Below, one piece after another: positions 31,101-38,194 of a DNA stretch of 64,000 nt. This DNA is from Sphingomonas sp. J315 (GTDB lineage Bacteria > Pseudomonadota > Alphaproteobacteria > Sphingomonadales > Sphingomonadaceae), in contig NZ_CP088296.1 in assembly GCF_024666595.1 (NCBI RefSeq), positions 2,408,501 to 2,472,500 of the forward strand, given 5' to 3'. The notes beneath the pieces are model-generated. The model did no database searches. It was given only the letters and a program-made list of their open reading frames with translations, and had not been told where the DNA came from. The position numbers were made by a program, and so were the translations under genes. Every line of letters starts with the position of its first letter. Within the stretch, counting starts at the first letter, position 1.

Positions 31101-31276
31101 TGAACCGGAACGCGCCGGGTTGGCGACCGGAATGCGACGGGTTCGCGACGCCCGCACGACGGGTACGCGGCAGTGGCGCGACGTGCGCGCGACAGGCTGA
31201 CAACCGGGGCGCGACGGGGATGCGACAGGCTGACACCAGCGACGCGACAGGAACGCGCCGGGTTGGCGACGCGCGG
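31101..31276. repeat. Degenerate 11-bp tandem repeat array upstream of hppA
   Basis: The core GCGAC recurs exactly every 11 bases at 31112, 31123, 31134, 31145, 31156, 31167, 31178, 31189, 31200, 31211, 31222, 31233, 31244, 31255 and 31266. Nine copies are perfect, four have one change and two have two or more (ACAAC, ACACC). A 33-bp higher order is visible (GCGACAGGCTGACA at 31189 and 31222), and a GCGCCGGGTTGGCGAC block occurs at both ends exactly 143 bp (13 units) apart. The array ends about 160 bp before the hppA start codon. Confidence 0.85.
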
Positions 31277-31389
31277 CGGCCTGAGTCGGGTGCTGGCGGG
31301 TTCATCTATCAGGGTAGATCAGATGAAATCCAACATTTGAAGGGGGTTGTTGGGGCGATCGACTGCTTCGCGTCGGAGAAGAAGCTGGG

Positions 31390-31408
31390 CCCCGGCTCGA
31401 GGCCGGGG
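31390..31408. repeat. Short GC hairpin downstream of thiL
   Basis: CCCCGGC-TCGAG-GCCGGGG followed by TGACG, a second copy of the dispersed hairpin seen at 20286. It lies 11 bp beyond the thiL stop and may end its transcript. Confidence 0.5.
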
Positions 31409-31418
31409 TGACGTGAGC

Positions 31419-32292
31419 TTAGCCGTGACGGTAGCCGAGCTTGGTGGGGAGGGGCACCGGCGCGTCGTTTGCGGTGAGGGTCAGGCCGTCGCAGGGGCTG
31501 GCGGTGCCGATGCGGGTGGCGGGGACGGGCGGTTCGGTGTCGGCGGGGAGGGTGAAGAGGAGTTCGTAATCGTCGCCCGCGCTGGCCGCGTCGAGGACGG
31601 GGCCGGGGAGCGCGAGCGGGATGGCGTCGAGGTCGATGGCGAGCGCGATGCTGCTGGCCGCCGCGAGCCGCTGCGCGTCGATCAGCAGGCCGTCGGAGAC
31701 GTCCATCATCGCGGTGGCAAGGGGGGGCGAGCGCCTGTCCCTCGGCAAGGCGCGGGACGGGGTGGAGGTAGCGGGCCAGGTCGCGCGGTTCCCCATCCGC
31801 GCCGAACGCTGCGCCGCCGATGGTGCCCGTCACCCAGAGACTGTCGCCGGGTCGGGCGCCGGTGCGCAGCGGGGTGCGGGCGGGGGCGGCGCCGATGGCG
31901 GTGAGCGTCAGGCTGCGCGGCGCTCCAGCGGGCATCGCCACCGTGTCGCCGCCGATCAGCGGCATGGAATAGCGGGTGAGCGCGTCGTTGAGGCCGTTCA
32001 GGAAGGCGCGGTCCCACTGTGCATCGCCCGACAGGCTGTAATTGAGCAGGCACGCGAGCGGGGTCGCGCCCTTGGCGGCGAGGTCGGAGAGATTGACCGC
32101 CGCGAGCCGCCAGCCGACCGACTCCGGCGGGTCGTGCGGGCGGTAGTGGACCGACTCGACCATCGTGTCGCTGGTGAGGATGAGCTTGCCCGCCGCGACA
32201 TCGAGTTGCGCAGTGTCGTCCGCGAGGCCCACCGCCGCCGGGTGCGTCGCGATGGCGCGCAGGGCGGTGAGGAAGGCGAATTCATCGGGCAT
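31419..32292 (-). CDS. thiL: Thiamine-monophosphate kinase ThiL, with frameshift
   Basis: Last step of thiamine diphosphate synthesis (ThMP + ATP). The N-terminal part has GLADDTAQLD and TSDTMVESVHY. The C-terminal part, in another frame, has MDVSDGLLIDAQRL and SAGDDYELLFT. They meet at seven G (plus strand) at 31721-31727; with six, the text reads ALAPLATAMMDVSDG and the protein has 290 residues. Start ATG 32292 (MPDEFAFL) is chosen by family resemblance; an upstream ATG adds seven residues. The gene is required for the cofactor, so a consensus error is the likely cause. Confidence 0.85.
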
Positions 32293-32415
32293 CTTCGCGG
32301 CGTAGGCGATCATGTCCGGATGGGAAAGGGCACTGCCGAGGTCATTGCATTCGTATGCATCCTCCCGTTGCGCGTGCGGCCTGATAGGTTCGGGGGAACG
32401 ACAAGGGAGAGGCGA

Positions 32416-33351
32416 ATGAAGGTCATGCGGCGCGATGTGCTGGGCGGCGCGCTGGCTGGGCTGGGGCTGGTGGCGCTGCCTGCGGCGGCGCAGGTGACGG
32501 GCGGGCGGATCGTCGAGATCGACCCCTTTCCGTCGCGCCATGTCGCGCCGCGCAAGGTGATCGTGTGGCTGCCCGAGGCATATGACCGGCGGCGCGCGGC
32601 GCGCTTTCCCGTCATCTACATGCATGACGGGCAGAATATCCTCGACGGCAAGACCGCCTTTGCCGGGGGAGTGGGGGGTGGACGAGGCAATCGCGCGGAT
32701 GGCGGCGCGCGGCGACCTGCGCGACACGATCGTCGTGGGCATGGTCAACACGCCGGCGCGGTATCGCGAATATTTCCCGCAAAGGTCGCGGCGCATCTGC
32801 CCGAAGCCTATCGTGCGGCGGTGCTGGCGATGGCGGACGGGCCGTTGCTGGGCGATGCCTATCTGCGCTTCATCGTCGAGGAGGTGAAGCCGGCGATCGA
32901 CAAGCGTTTTCGGACGCTGGCGGGTCCGGCCGACACGTCGGTGATGGGATCGTCAATGGGCGGGCTGATCTCGCTCTATGCGATCGCGGAGTATCCGCAC
33001 GTGTTCGGTCAGGCGGCGTGCCTGTCGATCCATTTGCCGCTGACCGCGCCGATGGCGGCGCATAACCGCCCGCCCGAGGGGCCGCAGGCGGTGGCGGCGG
33101 CATTCCGCGCCTGGCTGTCGGGCAGCCGGTTCGATCCGAAGCGCAATCGCGTCTATCTCGACCATGGCACTGCCGGGCTCGACGCGTCCTACCCGCCCTT
33201 TGCCGAGGCGATCGACGCGATGCTGCCGACGATCGGCTGGGTGCGTGGGCAAACCTATGAGCTGCGCAGCTTCACCGGCACCGACCACAATGAGCGGGCG
33301 TGGCGCGAGCGGATCGACATTCCGCTCGGATTTCTCGACCGCCGCCGCTGA
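32416..33351 (+). CDS. Exported alpha/beta-hydrolase (esterase D/PF00756 type), two compensating frame slips
   Basis: A 311-residue hydrolase with a Tat-like leader (RRDVLGGALAGLGLVALPAAAQ) and a strong GGGAGAGG ribosome site. The nucleophile Ser is in MGSSMGG; PVIYMHDGQNIL and the C-terminal HNERAW with the His complete the fold. Between 32665 and 32783 the reading frame is shifted. Removing one G from the run at 32665-32669 gives FAGEWGVDEAIARMAARGDL, and adding one A to 32781-32783 returns to KVAAHLPEAYR. The two slips cancel, so an annotation pipeline would call an intact gene with about 39 wrong residues. Substrate unknown. Confidence 0.75.
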   Translation: MKVMRRDVLGGALAGLGLVALPAAAQVTGGRIVEIDPFPSRHVAPRKVIVWLPEAYDRRRAARFPVIYMHDGQNILDGKTAFAGGVGGGRGNRADGGARRPARHDRRGHGQHAGAVSRIFPAKVAAHLPEAYRAAVLAMADGPLLGDAYLRFIVEEVKPAIDKRFRTLAGPADTSVMGSSMGGLISLYAIAEYPHVFGQAACLSIHLPLTAPMAAHNRPPEGPQAVAAAFRAWLSGSRFDPKRNRVYLDHGTAGLDASYPPFAEAIDAMLPTIGWVRGQTYELRSFTGTDHNERAWRERIDIPLGFLDRRR

Positions 33352-33381
33352 GCGGGCCGGTGCCGCCTTCAGACAAAAGAC

Positions 33382-34704
33382 TCACACCGCCTTCAGCGCT
33401 TCCTCGAAGTCCGCGATCAGGTCGTCGGCATTTTCGACGCCGATCGAGATGCGCACCAGATTGTCGGTGATGCCGAGCGCCTGTTTGCGCGCGTCGGGGA
33501 CCGAGAGGTGGGTCATCGCGGCGGGGGCGCTGGCGAGGGTTTCGGTGCCGCCGAGGCTGACCGCGAGCTTGGCGATCTTGAGGCTATCGAGGAAGGCGAA
33601 CGCCTCCTTCTCGCCGCCCTTGAGGTAGAGCGAGAAGGTCGATCCGGCACCGGTGCAGTGGCGGTCGTAGATGTCGCGCTGACGGCTGCCCTCGGGCAGG
33701 AAACCGAGATAGCCGACGCTTTCGACCTTGGGGTGGGTGCGGAGATATTCGCAGACCTTGACCGCATTCTCGCCCGCGCGGCTCATGCGCAGTTCGAGCG
33801 TCTCGAGCGAGCGCAGCAGCATCCAGGCGGTGTTGGGGTCGCAGATCGTGCCGATGGTGTTGCGCATCAGGCGGATCGTGTTGATCAGCTCCTTGCTCCC
33901 CAGCACGCCGCCCGCCACGAGGTCGCTATGGCCGCCGGCATATTTGGTGAGCGAATAGACGACGAGGTCGGCGCCCTGCTTGAGCGGCTGCGCCCAGAGC
34001 GGGCCGAGGAAGGTGTTGTCGATCGCGATCGGCGGCTTGTTGGCGCCGGTGAAGATCGCGTCGCGGCTGGCGGCGACGGCCTCGACATCGACCAGCACAT
34101 TGGTCGGGTTGGCGGGGCTTTCGAGATAGATGAGCGCGACATTGCCGGAGGCGGCCTTGCTGAGCACCGCGTCGATCTCTTCGCGGGTCGCGCTGGCCGG
34201 GAAGTCGAGCCAGTGCACGCCGAACTTGCCGAGGATGCGCGCGATCAGCGTTTCGGTCGCAGCGTAGAGCGGGCCGCTGTGCACGATGGTGTCGCCGGGC
34301 TTGACCATCGCGAGGAACAGGGTGGCGATGGCCGACATGCCGGAGGAGAAGGCGAGCGCGTCCTCCGCCTCTTCCCACACGCCCAGGCGATCTTCGAGGA
34401 TTTCCTGATTGGGGCCGTTGAAGCGGGAGTAGACGAGGCCTTCGGCGCCGCCGGGGCGCTTGCCGGTCACGCCTTCGAAATGGCGCTTGCCGGCGGCGGC
34501 GTTGGGGAAGACGAAGGTCGAGGTCGCGAAGATCGGCGGCTTCAGCGAACCTTCCGACAGCATCGGGTCATAGCCGTGGCCCATCATCATCGTCGCGGGG
34601 CTGAGCTTGCGATTGCCGATCGTGTCGGCCGAGGGCTTGGGACGGCGGCGCGGTTCGGCACCGGTGAGATCGGCTTCGGTGGGCTTGCCCGGCTTGTCGG
34701 TCAT
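33382..34704 (-). CDS. PLP-dependent trans-sulfuration enzyme (cystathionine gamma-synthase family)
   Basis: A 440-residue Cys/Met-metabolism PLP protein. The lysine that binds PLP is Lys254 in YSLTKYAGGHSD, with the phosphate site at SSGMSAIATL and AIDNTFLGP. About 40 polar residues precede the usual domain. It may be cystathionine gamma-synthase, gamma-lyase or O-succinylhomoserine sulfhydrylase; these cannot be separated by eye. AGGAGCGG lies upstream of ATG 34704. A 12-bp palindrome sits in the short leader (34730-34741). Confidence 0.8.
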   Translation of the reverse strand: MTDKPGKPTEADLTGAEPRRRPKPSADTIGNRKLSPATMMMGHGYDPMLSEGSLKPPIFATSTFVFPNAAAGKRHFEGVTGKRPGGAEGLVYSRFNGPNQEILEDRLGVWEEAEDALAFSSGMSAIATLFLAMVKPGDTIVHSGPLYAATETLIARILGKFGVHWLDFPASATREEIDAVLSKAASGNVALIYLESPANPTNVLVDVEAVAASRDAIFTGANKPPIAIDNTFLGPLWAQPLKQGADLVVYSLTKYAGGHSDLVAGGVLGSKELINTIRLMRNTIGTICDPNTAWMLLRSLETLELRMSRAGENAVKVCEYLRTHPKVESVGYLGFLPEGSRQRDIYDRHCTGAGSTFSLYLKGGEKEAFAFLDSLKIAKLAVSLGGTETLASAPAAMTHLSVPDARKQALGITDNLVRISIGVENADDLIADFEEALKAV

Positions 34705-34729
34705 GGTGCGTCCGCTCCTGGTATCAGAT

Positions 34730-34741
34730 GTAACTAGTTAC
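34730..34741. promoter_or_regulatory. Palindrome in the leader of the trans-sulfuration gene
   Basis: GTAACTAGTTAC is a perfect 12-bp palindrome and AT-rich for this genome. It lies 26 bp upstream of the start codon, a position that would suit an operator. No regulator gene is nearby. Confidence 0.3.
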
Positions 34742-34762
34742 CGCTGCCGTCGCACCGTTCCG

Positions 34763-35534
34763 CTACCCCGTCAATCCAATCACGCTGATCTGGCGGCCGT
34801 AATCGGGTGCGCCCTCATGCGTGGCGCGGCGATAGCTGAAGAAACGCGCCGGATCGGCATAGGTGTCCGCGCCGAGCGCCGCGACCCGGCGCACCCCGGC
34901 GGCGGCGAGGCGGTGGACGACATAGGCCTCGAGGTCGAACTGGTGGTGGCCGGGCTTGCCGGGGGTGAAGAAGCGCTCGTTGGCCGGATCGGCGGCGGCA
35001 GAATCGGGTGAGGAAGCCGTCGTCGACTTCGTAACTCGCGCGGGCGATGCAGGGGCCAACCGCGGCGGCGATGCGGCTGCGGTCGGCGCCGAGTTCTTCC
35101 ATGCGGGCGAGTGTCGCGTCGGTGACGCCGTGGAGCGCGCCCTTCCACCCCGCATGCGCGGCGGCGACGACGCCGGCGGTGCGGTCGGCGAACAGCACGG
35201 GGGCGCAATCGGCGGTGAGGATGCCGAGCAGCAGGCCGGGGCGGTCGGCGACGAGCGCGTCGGCGTGCGGGCGGCTGTCCTCGTCCCAGTCGTCGCCGAC
35301 GATTACCGCGTCGGGAGAATGGACCTGATGCACGGTGGCGAGGCGGCTGTCGGGCGCGACGGCGGCGATGACGCGGCGCTGGTTCTCGATCAGTTCGGGC
35401 GTGGGGGGCAGGCCGCGACGGCCCATGTCGAGGCTGGCGGTGGGGCCGGTCGTGACCCCGCCGGTGCGGCCGATAAAGCCGTGCGCGATGCCGTCGAGGG
35501 TGGTGGCGCGCAGAATGGTGAGCGCTTCGCTCAC
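34763..35534 (-). CDS. pgeF: Peptidoglycan editing factor PgeF / YfiH (laccase-domain) protein, with frameshift
   Basis: Multicopper-oxidase-like fold protein of 256 residues after correction; E. coli PgeF guards peptidoglycan composition, and other members act as purine-processing enzymes. Metal-site motifs HQVHSPDAV, LTADCAPV and AAAHAGWKG (the HAGW motif) are intact. The frame breaks at 35000: dropping one A (T on the coding strand) restores FLTRFAAADPANERFFTPG. The break is not in a homopolymer. GTG at 35534 overlaps the stop of the GNAT gene. It is last in the lgt-MidA-GNAT-pgeF operon. Confidence 0.85.
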
Positions 35535-36049
35535 AGCGCGAGCCGCATCACGAGGTCGCGGTCGATCTGGCGGCCGACCGGGAAGGCATAGTCACCGACA
35601 TGGACGAAACCGAACTTGGCGTAGAAGGCGATCGCGCGGTGGTTTTCCTCGAACACGGTCAGCAGCAGCGCGGGTGCGTGGCGCGCGCGGGCGGTGGCCA
35701 TCGCCCAATCCATCAGTGCGTGCGCGACGCCGCGTCCATGCCAGTCGGTGGCGACATAGAGCTGCGACAGCTGGGCGTCGGTCGGCTGGGCCTGTTCGAG
35801 GGTCGGGGGGACCATCTTTGCGTAGCCGGCGATGGTGCCGTCGAGGCGCGCGATGGCCCAGGTGATTGCCGGGTTGGCGAGGTCGCGGATCAGGCGGCCC
35901 TCTGGACCGAAGCTCTCGTCCAGGAACGCGGCGAGATCCTCGGGCTTGTAGAAATGGGCGAAGGTGTCGCGCCAGCTTGCCTCCGCCATCGCGTCGAGTG
36001 CGATTGCGTCCGCGGGGGTGGGGGTGTCGATCGTGAGGACGGCGCTCAT
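35531..36049 (-). CDS. GNAT-family N-acetyltransferase
   Basis: A 172-residue acyl-CoA transferase. The acetyl-CoA-binding motif A is QLYVATDWHGRGVAHALMDWA and motif B LTVFEENHRAIAFYAKFGF. The acceptor is unknown. It overlaps the genes on both sides by 4 bp (ATGA and GTGA), so it is made together with the MidA-type methyltransferase and pgeF. Confidence 0.82.
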   Translation of the reverse strand: MSAVLTIDTPTPADAIALDAMAEASWRDTFAHFYKPEDLAAFLDESFGPEGRLIRDLANPAITWAIARLDGTIAGYAKMVPPTLEQAQPTDAQLSQLYVATDWHGRGVAHALMDWAMATARARHAPALLLTVFEENHRAIAFYAKFGFVHVGDYAFPVGRQIDRDLVMRLAL

Positions 36050-37110
36050 TCCCCGAACCCCGCAGGGATGGGCCAGCCGGGAGCGGTCAGCGCGACGACC
36101 TTGAACAATTCGCCCATCGCGTCGTCGCCGGTCAGCCGGTCGCGGGCGGCGGCGATGTCGGCGGCGCGGTCGGGCGAGGAGCGGGTGAGGGCATCGGCAC
36201 GCGGTTCAATGCCGAGATCGCGGAGCCATGCGCCCTGTGGTACCGGGCCATAGGCCTCCAGCCCCTCGACCCGCGCGGCTTCGATCAGCGTGCCGAAATC
36301 GACATGGGCGGTGAGGTCGGCCTCGCCCGGGTCCTCGAACGGATTGACGTAAGCATGGCCGCGCACCGCCTGAAGCGTGTCGCCGATCGCGGGCCCGGCA
36401 TAGCCATAGTCGATCACGATCGCCGCGCCGCCCTGTTGCAGCAATCGCGCGGCGAGGGCGCGCAGGATTGCGACACTGGGGGGCGAGGTTTCGAGGATCG
36501 ATCCGTCCTCTGCATCGCGGAATTGCGGAGGGATGATCGGATCGAAGATGGTGTTGCCGATCACGGGGATGAACAGCGTGTCCTGACAGGCGACGAGCCG
36601 TTCGCGCCAGCCCTGTTGCGTCTTGACCAGCTGACGGATCGGAAGCGCGTCGAAAAATTCGTTGGCGACGACCAGCAGCGGCTTGTCGTCGGGAATGCCG
36701 ACCAGATCGAGCGACCATTCGGCGTCCGGCACCGCCTTTGCCTGTTCGGCGCGCAGCGCGGGGCTGTTCTCGACAAAATGGACAGGGGGCGTCAGGCCCG
36801 CGCTGCGCATCGCGCGCAAGGCGTCGGCAGCGAGCGTGCCGCGCCCCGGGCCAAGCTCGACATAATGGCAGTCGGGGCGATCGGCGCGGTCCCACAGGTC
36901 GGCGAGCGCGAGGCCGACCAGCTCGCCGAACATCTGGCTGATTTCGGGCGCGGTGGTGAAGTCGCCACGCGTGCCGAGCGGATCGCGGGTCGCGTAATAA
37001 TGGGTGTTGGCGGCGCCCATATATTGCGACAGCGGGATCGGCCCGGCCAGGGTGATGGCGCGGGCGATCCGCTCGGGCAGCGGGCCGTCTGGATTAGCCT
37101 GTTCGGTCAT
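36046..37110 (-). CDS. MidA/NDUFAF7-family SAM-dependent methyltransferase
   Basis: A 354-residue class I methyltransferase. The mitochondrial relative NDUFAF7 methylates an arginine of complex I, and a similar role is inferred here. The SAM loop is YVELGPGRGTLAADAL, and the family motifs TRGDFTTAPEISQMFGE and VVANEFFDALPIRQ are clear. It lies between lgt and the GNAT gene; the lgt-midA-pgeF order is common in alphaproteobacteria. Confidence 0.85.
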   Translation of the reverse strand: MTEQANPDGPLPERIARAITLAGPIPLSQYMGAANTHYYATRDPLGTRGDFTTAPEISQMFGELVGLALADLWDRADRPDCHYVELGPGRGTLAADALRAMRSAGLTPPVHFVENSPALRAEQAKAVPDAEWSLDLVGIPDDKPLLVVANEFFDALPIRQLVKTQQGWRERLVACQDTLFIPVIGNTIFDPIIPPQFRDAEDGSILETSPPSVAILRALAARLLQQGGAAIVIDYGYAGPAIGDTLQAVRGHAYVNPFEDPGEADLTAHVDFGTLIEAARVEGLEAYGPVPQGAWLRDLGIEPRADALTRSSPDRAADIAAARDRLTGDDAMGELFKVVALTAPGWPIPAGFGE

Positions 37111-37135
37111 CGCTTGGCGACATGCCCTCCCCCGA

Positions 37136-37157
37136 CCCCTCCCGCAAGCGGGAGGGG
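37136..37157. repeat. GC hairpin between lgt and the MidA gene
   Basis: CCCCTCCCGC-AA-GCGGGAGGGG is a perfect 10-bp stem. It lies 4 bp downstream of the lgt stop, inside an otherwise continuous operon, with no T-tract. It is probably a dispersed repeat or mRNA processing site more than a terminator. Confidence 0.5.
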
Positions 37158-37161
37158 AGAT

Positions 37162-38048
37162 TCATGCAATTGTCTGGTCGCCGGCAAAGGGTTCGACCCG
37201 TTCGCGGCGCTTCTTCGCGGTGGCGATGAGGTAGAGGCCCCCGAAGATCATCGGCAGCGTCAGCAGCTGGCCCATGTGCAGCCCCGGCGTCGCGAAGATC
37301 GTGCCGTCGAACTGCGCGTCATGCTCGCGGAAGAATTCCACGAACCAGCGCGACAGGCCATAGCCGAGGATGAAGGTGCCGACGAGCTTGCCCGGCTGAT
37401 AGCGCGCGTCGGTCTTCCAGAACAGGAACCACAGGACCAGGCCGACGACGAGGCCCTCGAGCCCTGCCTCATAGAGCTGGCTGGGGTGGCGCGCGAAGGT
37501 CTCACCGGTCGGCTGGACGCCATTATGATCGTACACGATGCCCCATGGCATCGTCGTCGGATGGCCCCACAGCTCGCCATTCACGAAATTGGCGAGGCGG
37601 CCGAAGAGCAGCCCGAACGGCACCGCGCAGGCGACATAGTCGTGGACGCGGAGCCAGTTGAGCTTTCCTTGCGGCACAGCCACAGGATCGCGAGCGTGAC
37701 GCCGAGCACGCCGCCGTGGAAGGACATGCCGCCTTCCCAGAGCTGGAGAAGCTTGATCGGCTCGAGGAACAGCGCCGGCTGGTAGAAGATCGCATAGCCG
37801 AGCCGCCCGCCGACGATGATGCCGATCGTGGCATAAAAGACCATGTCGTCGGCATGGCGGCGCGCCATCGGCGCACCCGGCTGTGCAAGCAGCTTGAGCA
37901 GGTACCACCAGCCGACCAGGATGCCCGCGATATAGGCGAGCGAATACCATTTGAGCTGGAAGAAGCCGAGGTCGAGCGCGACCGGATGCAGGCCGAGATC
38001 GCTGAACTGGATATGGGATGCGGCTTGCGCGGCGGCGGTCAGGATCAC
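37162..38048 (-). CDS. lgt: Prolipoprotein diacylglyceryl transferase Lgt, with frameshift
   Basis: First step of lipoprotein maturation at the inner membrane. The N-terminal half has the membrane segments and [12 protein letters not shown]...MSFHGGVLG. The C-terminal half, in another frame, has the Lgt signature [13 protein letters not shown] and the His/Arg block [12 protein letters not shown]. They join if one T is added to the three-T run at 37664-37666 ([16 protein letters not shown]), giving 295 residues. GTG 38048 has GGGGAGA upstream. lgt is essential in most Gram-negative bacteria, so a consensus error is likely. Confidence 0.9.
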
Positions 38049-38130
38049 GATTGGGCTCTCCCCGGGAGTTCGGCGCTGTCCTATCGGGATATGACGCCGG
38101 GGCCAAGGGGCGGGATGGGGTTCAGTTTAT

Positions 38131-38150
38131 CCTCCCCCTGGCGGGGGAGG
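38131..38150. repeat. GC hairpin upstream of the molybdenum hydroxylase gene
   Basis: CCTCCCCC-TGGC-GGGGGAGG, a perfect 8-bp stem in the divergent gap between lgt and the IorB-type gene. It is similar in style to the hairpin at 37136 and probably a dispersed repeat. Confidence 0.45.
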
Positions 38151-38194
38151 ATTGGGGAGTGGCGCAGCGGTATCAGCCCCGCTAGACGAACCGA

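Larger units (their letters stand above)
30941..31418. other. 478-bp intergenic region between thiL and hppA
   Basis: This gap holds, from the thiL side: a dispersed GC hairpin (31390-31408), a short AT-richer stretch around 31305-31345 that could carry a promoter for hppA, the 11-bp repeat array (31101-31276), and a plain leader up to the hppA ribosome site. No convincing CDS: open frames here owe their length to the repeats and GC content. Confidence 0.7.

Noticed and set aside
31101..31276. CRISPR array
   Set aside because: Units are 11 bp, contiguous and degenerate, with no spacers and no cas genes in the window.
30937..31305. Long open frames across the 11-bp repeat array
   Set aside because: The repeat unit rotates through all frames, the translations are low-complexity Arg/Pro/Ala, and several frames are open at once as expected for GC-rich repeats. 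No ribosome site.
34705..34762. SAM-responsive riboswitch before the trans-sulfuration gene
   Set aside because: The leader is only 58 bp and shows no SAM-II-like conserved sequence or pseudoknot that I can recognise.
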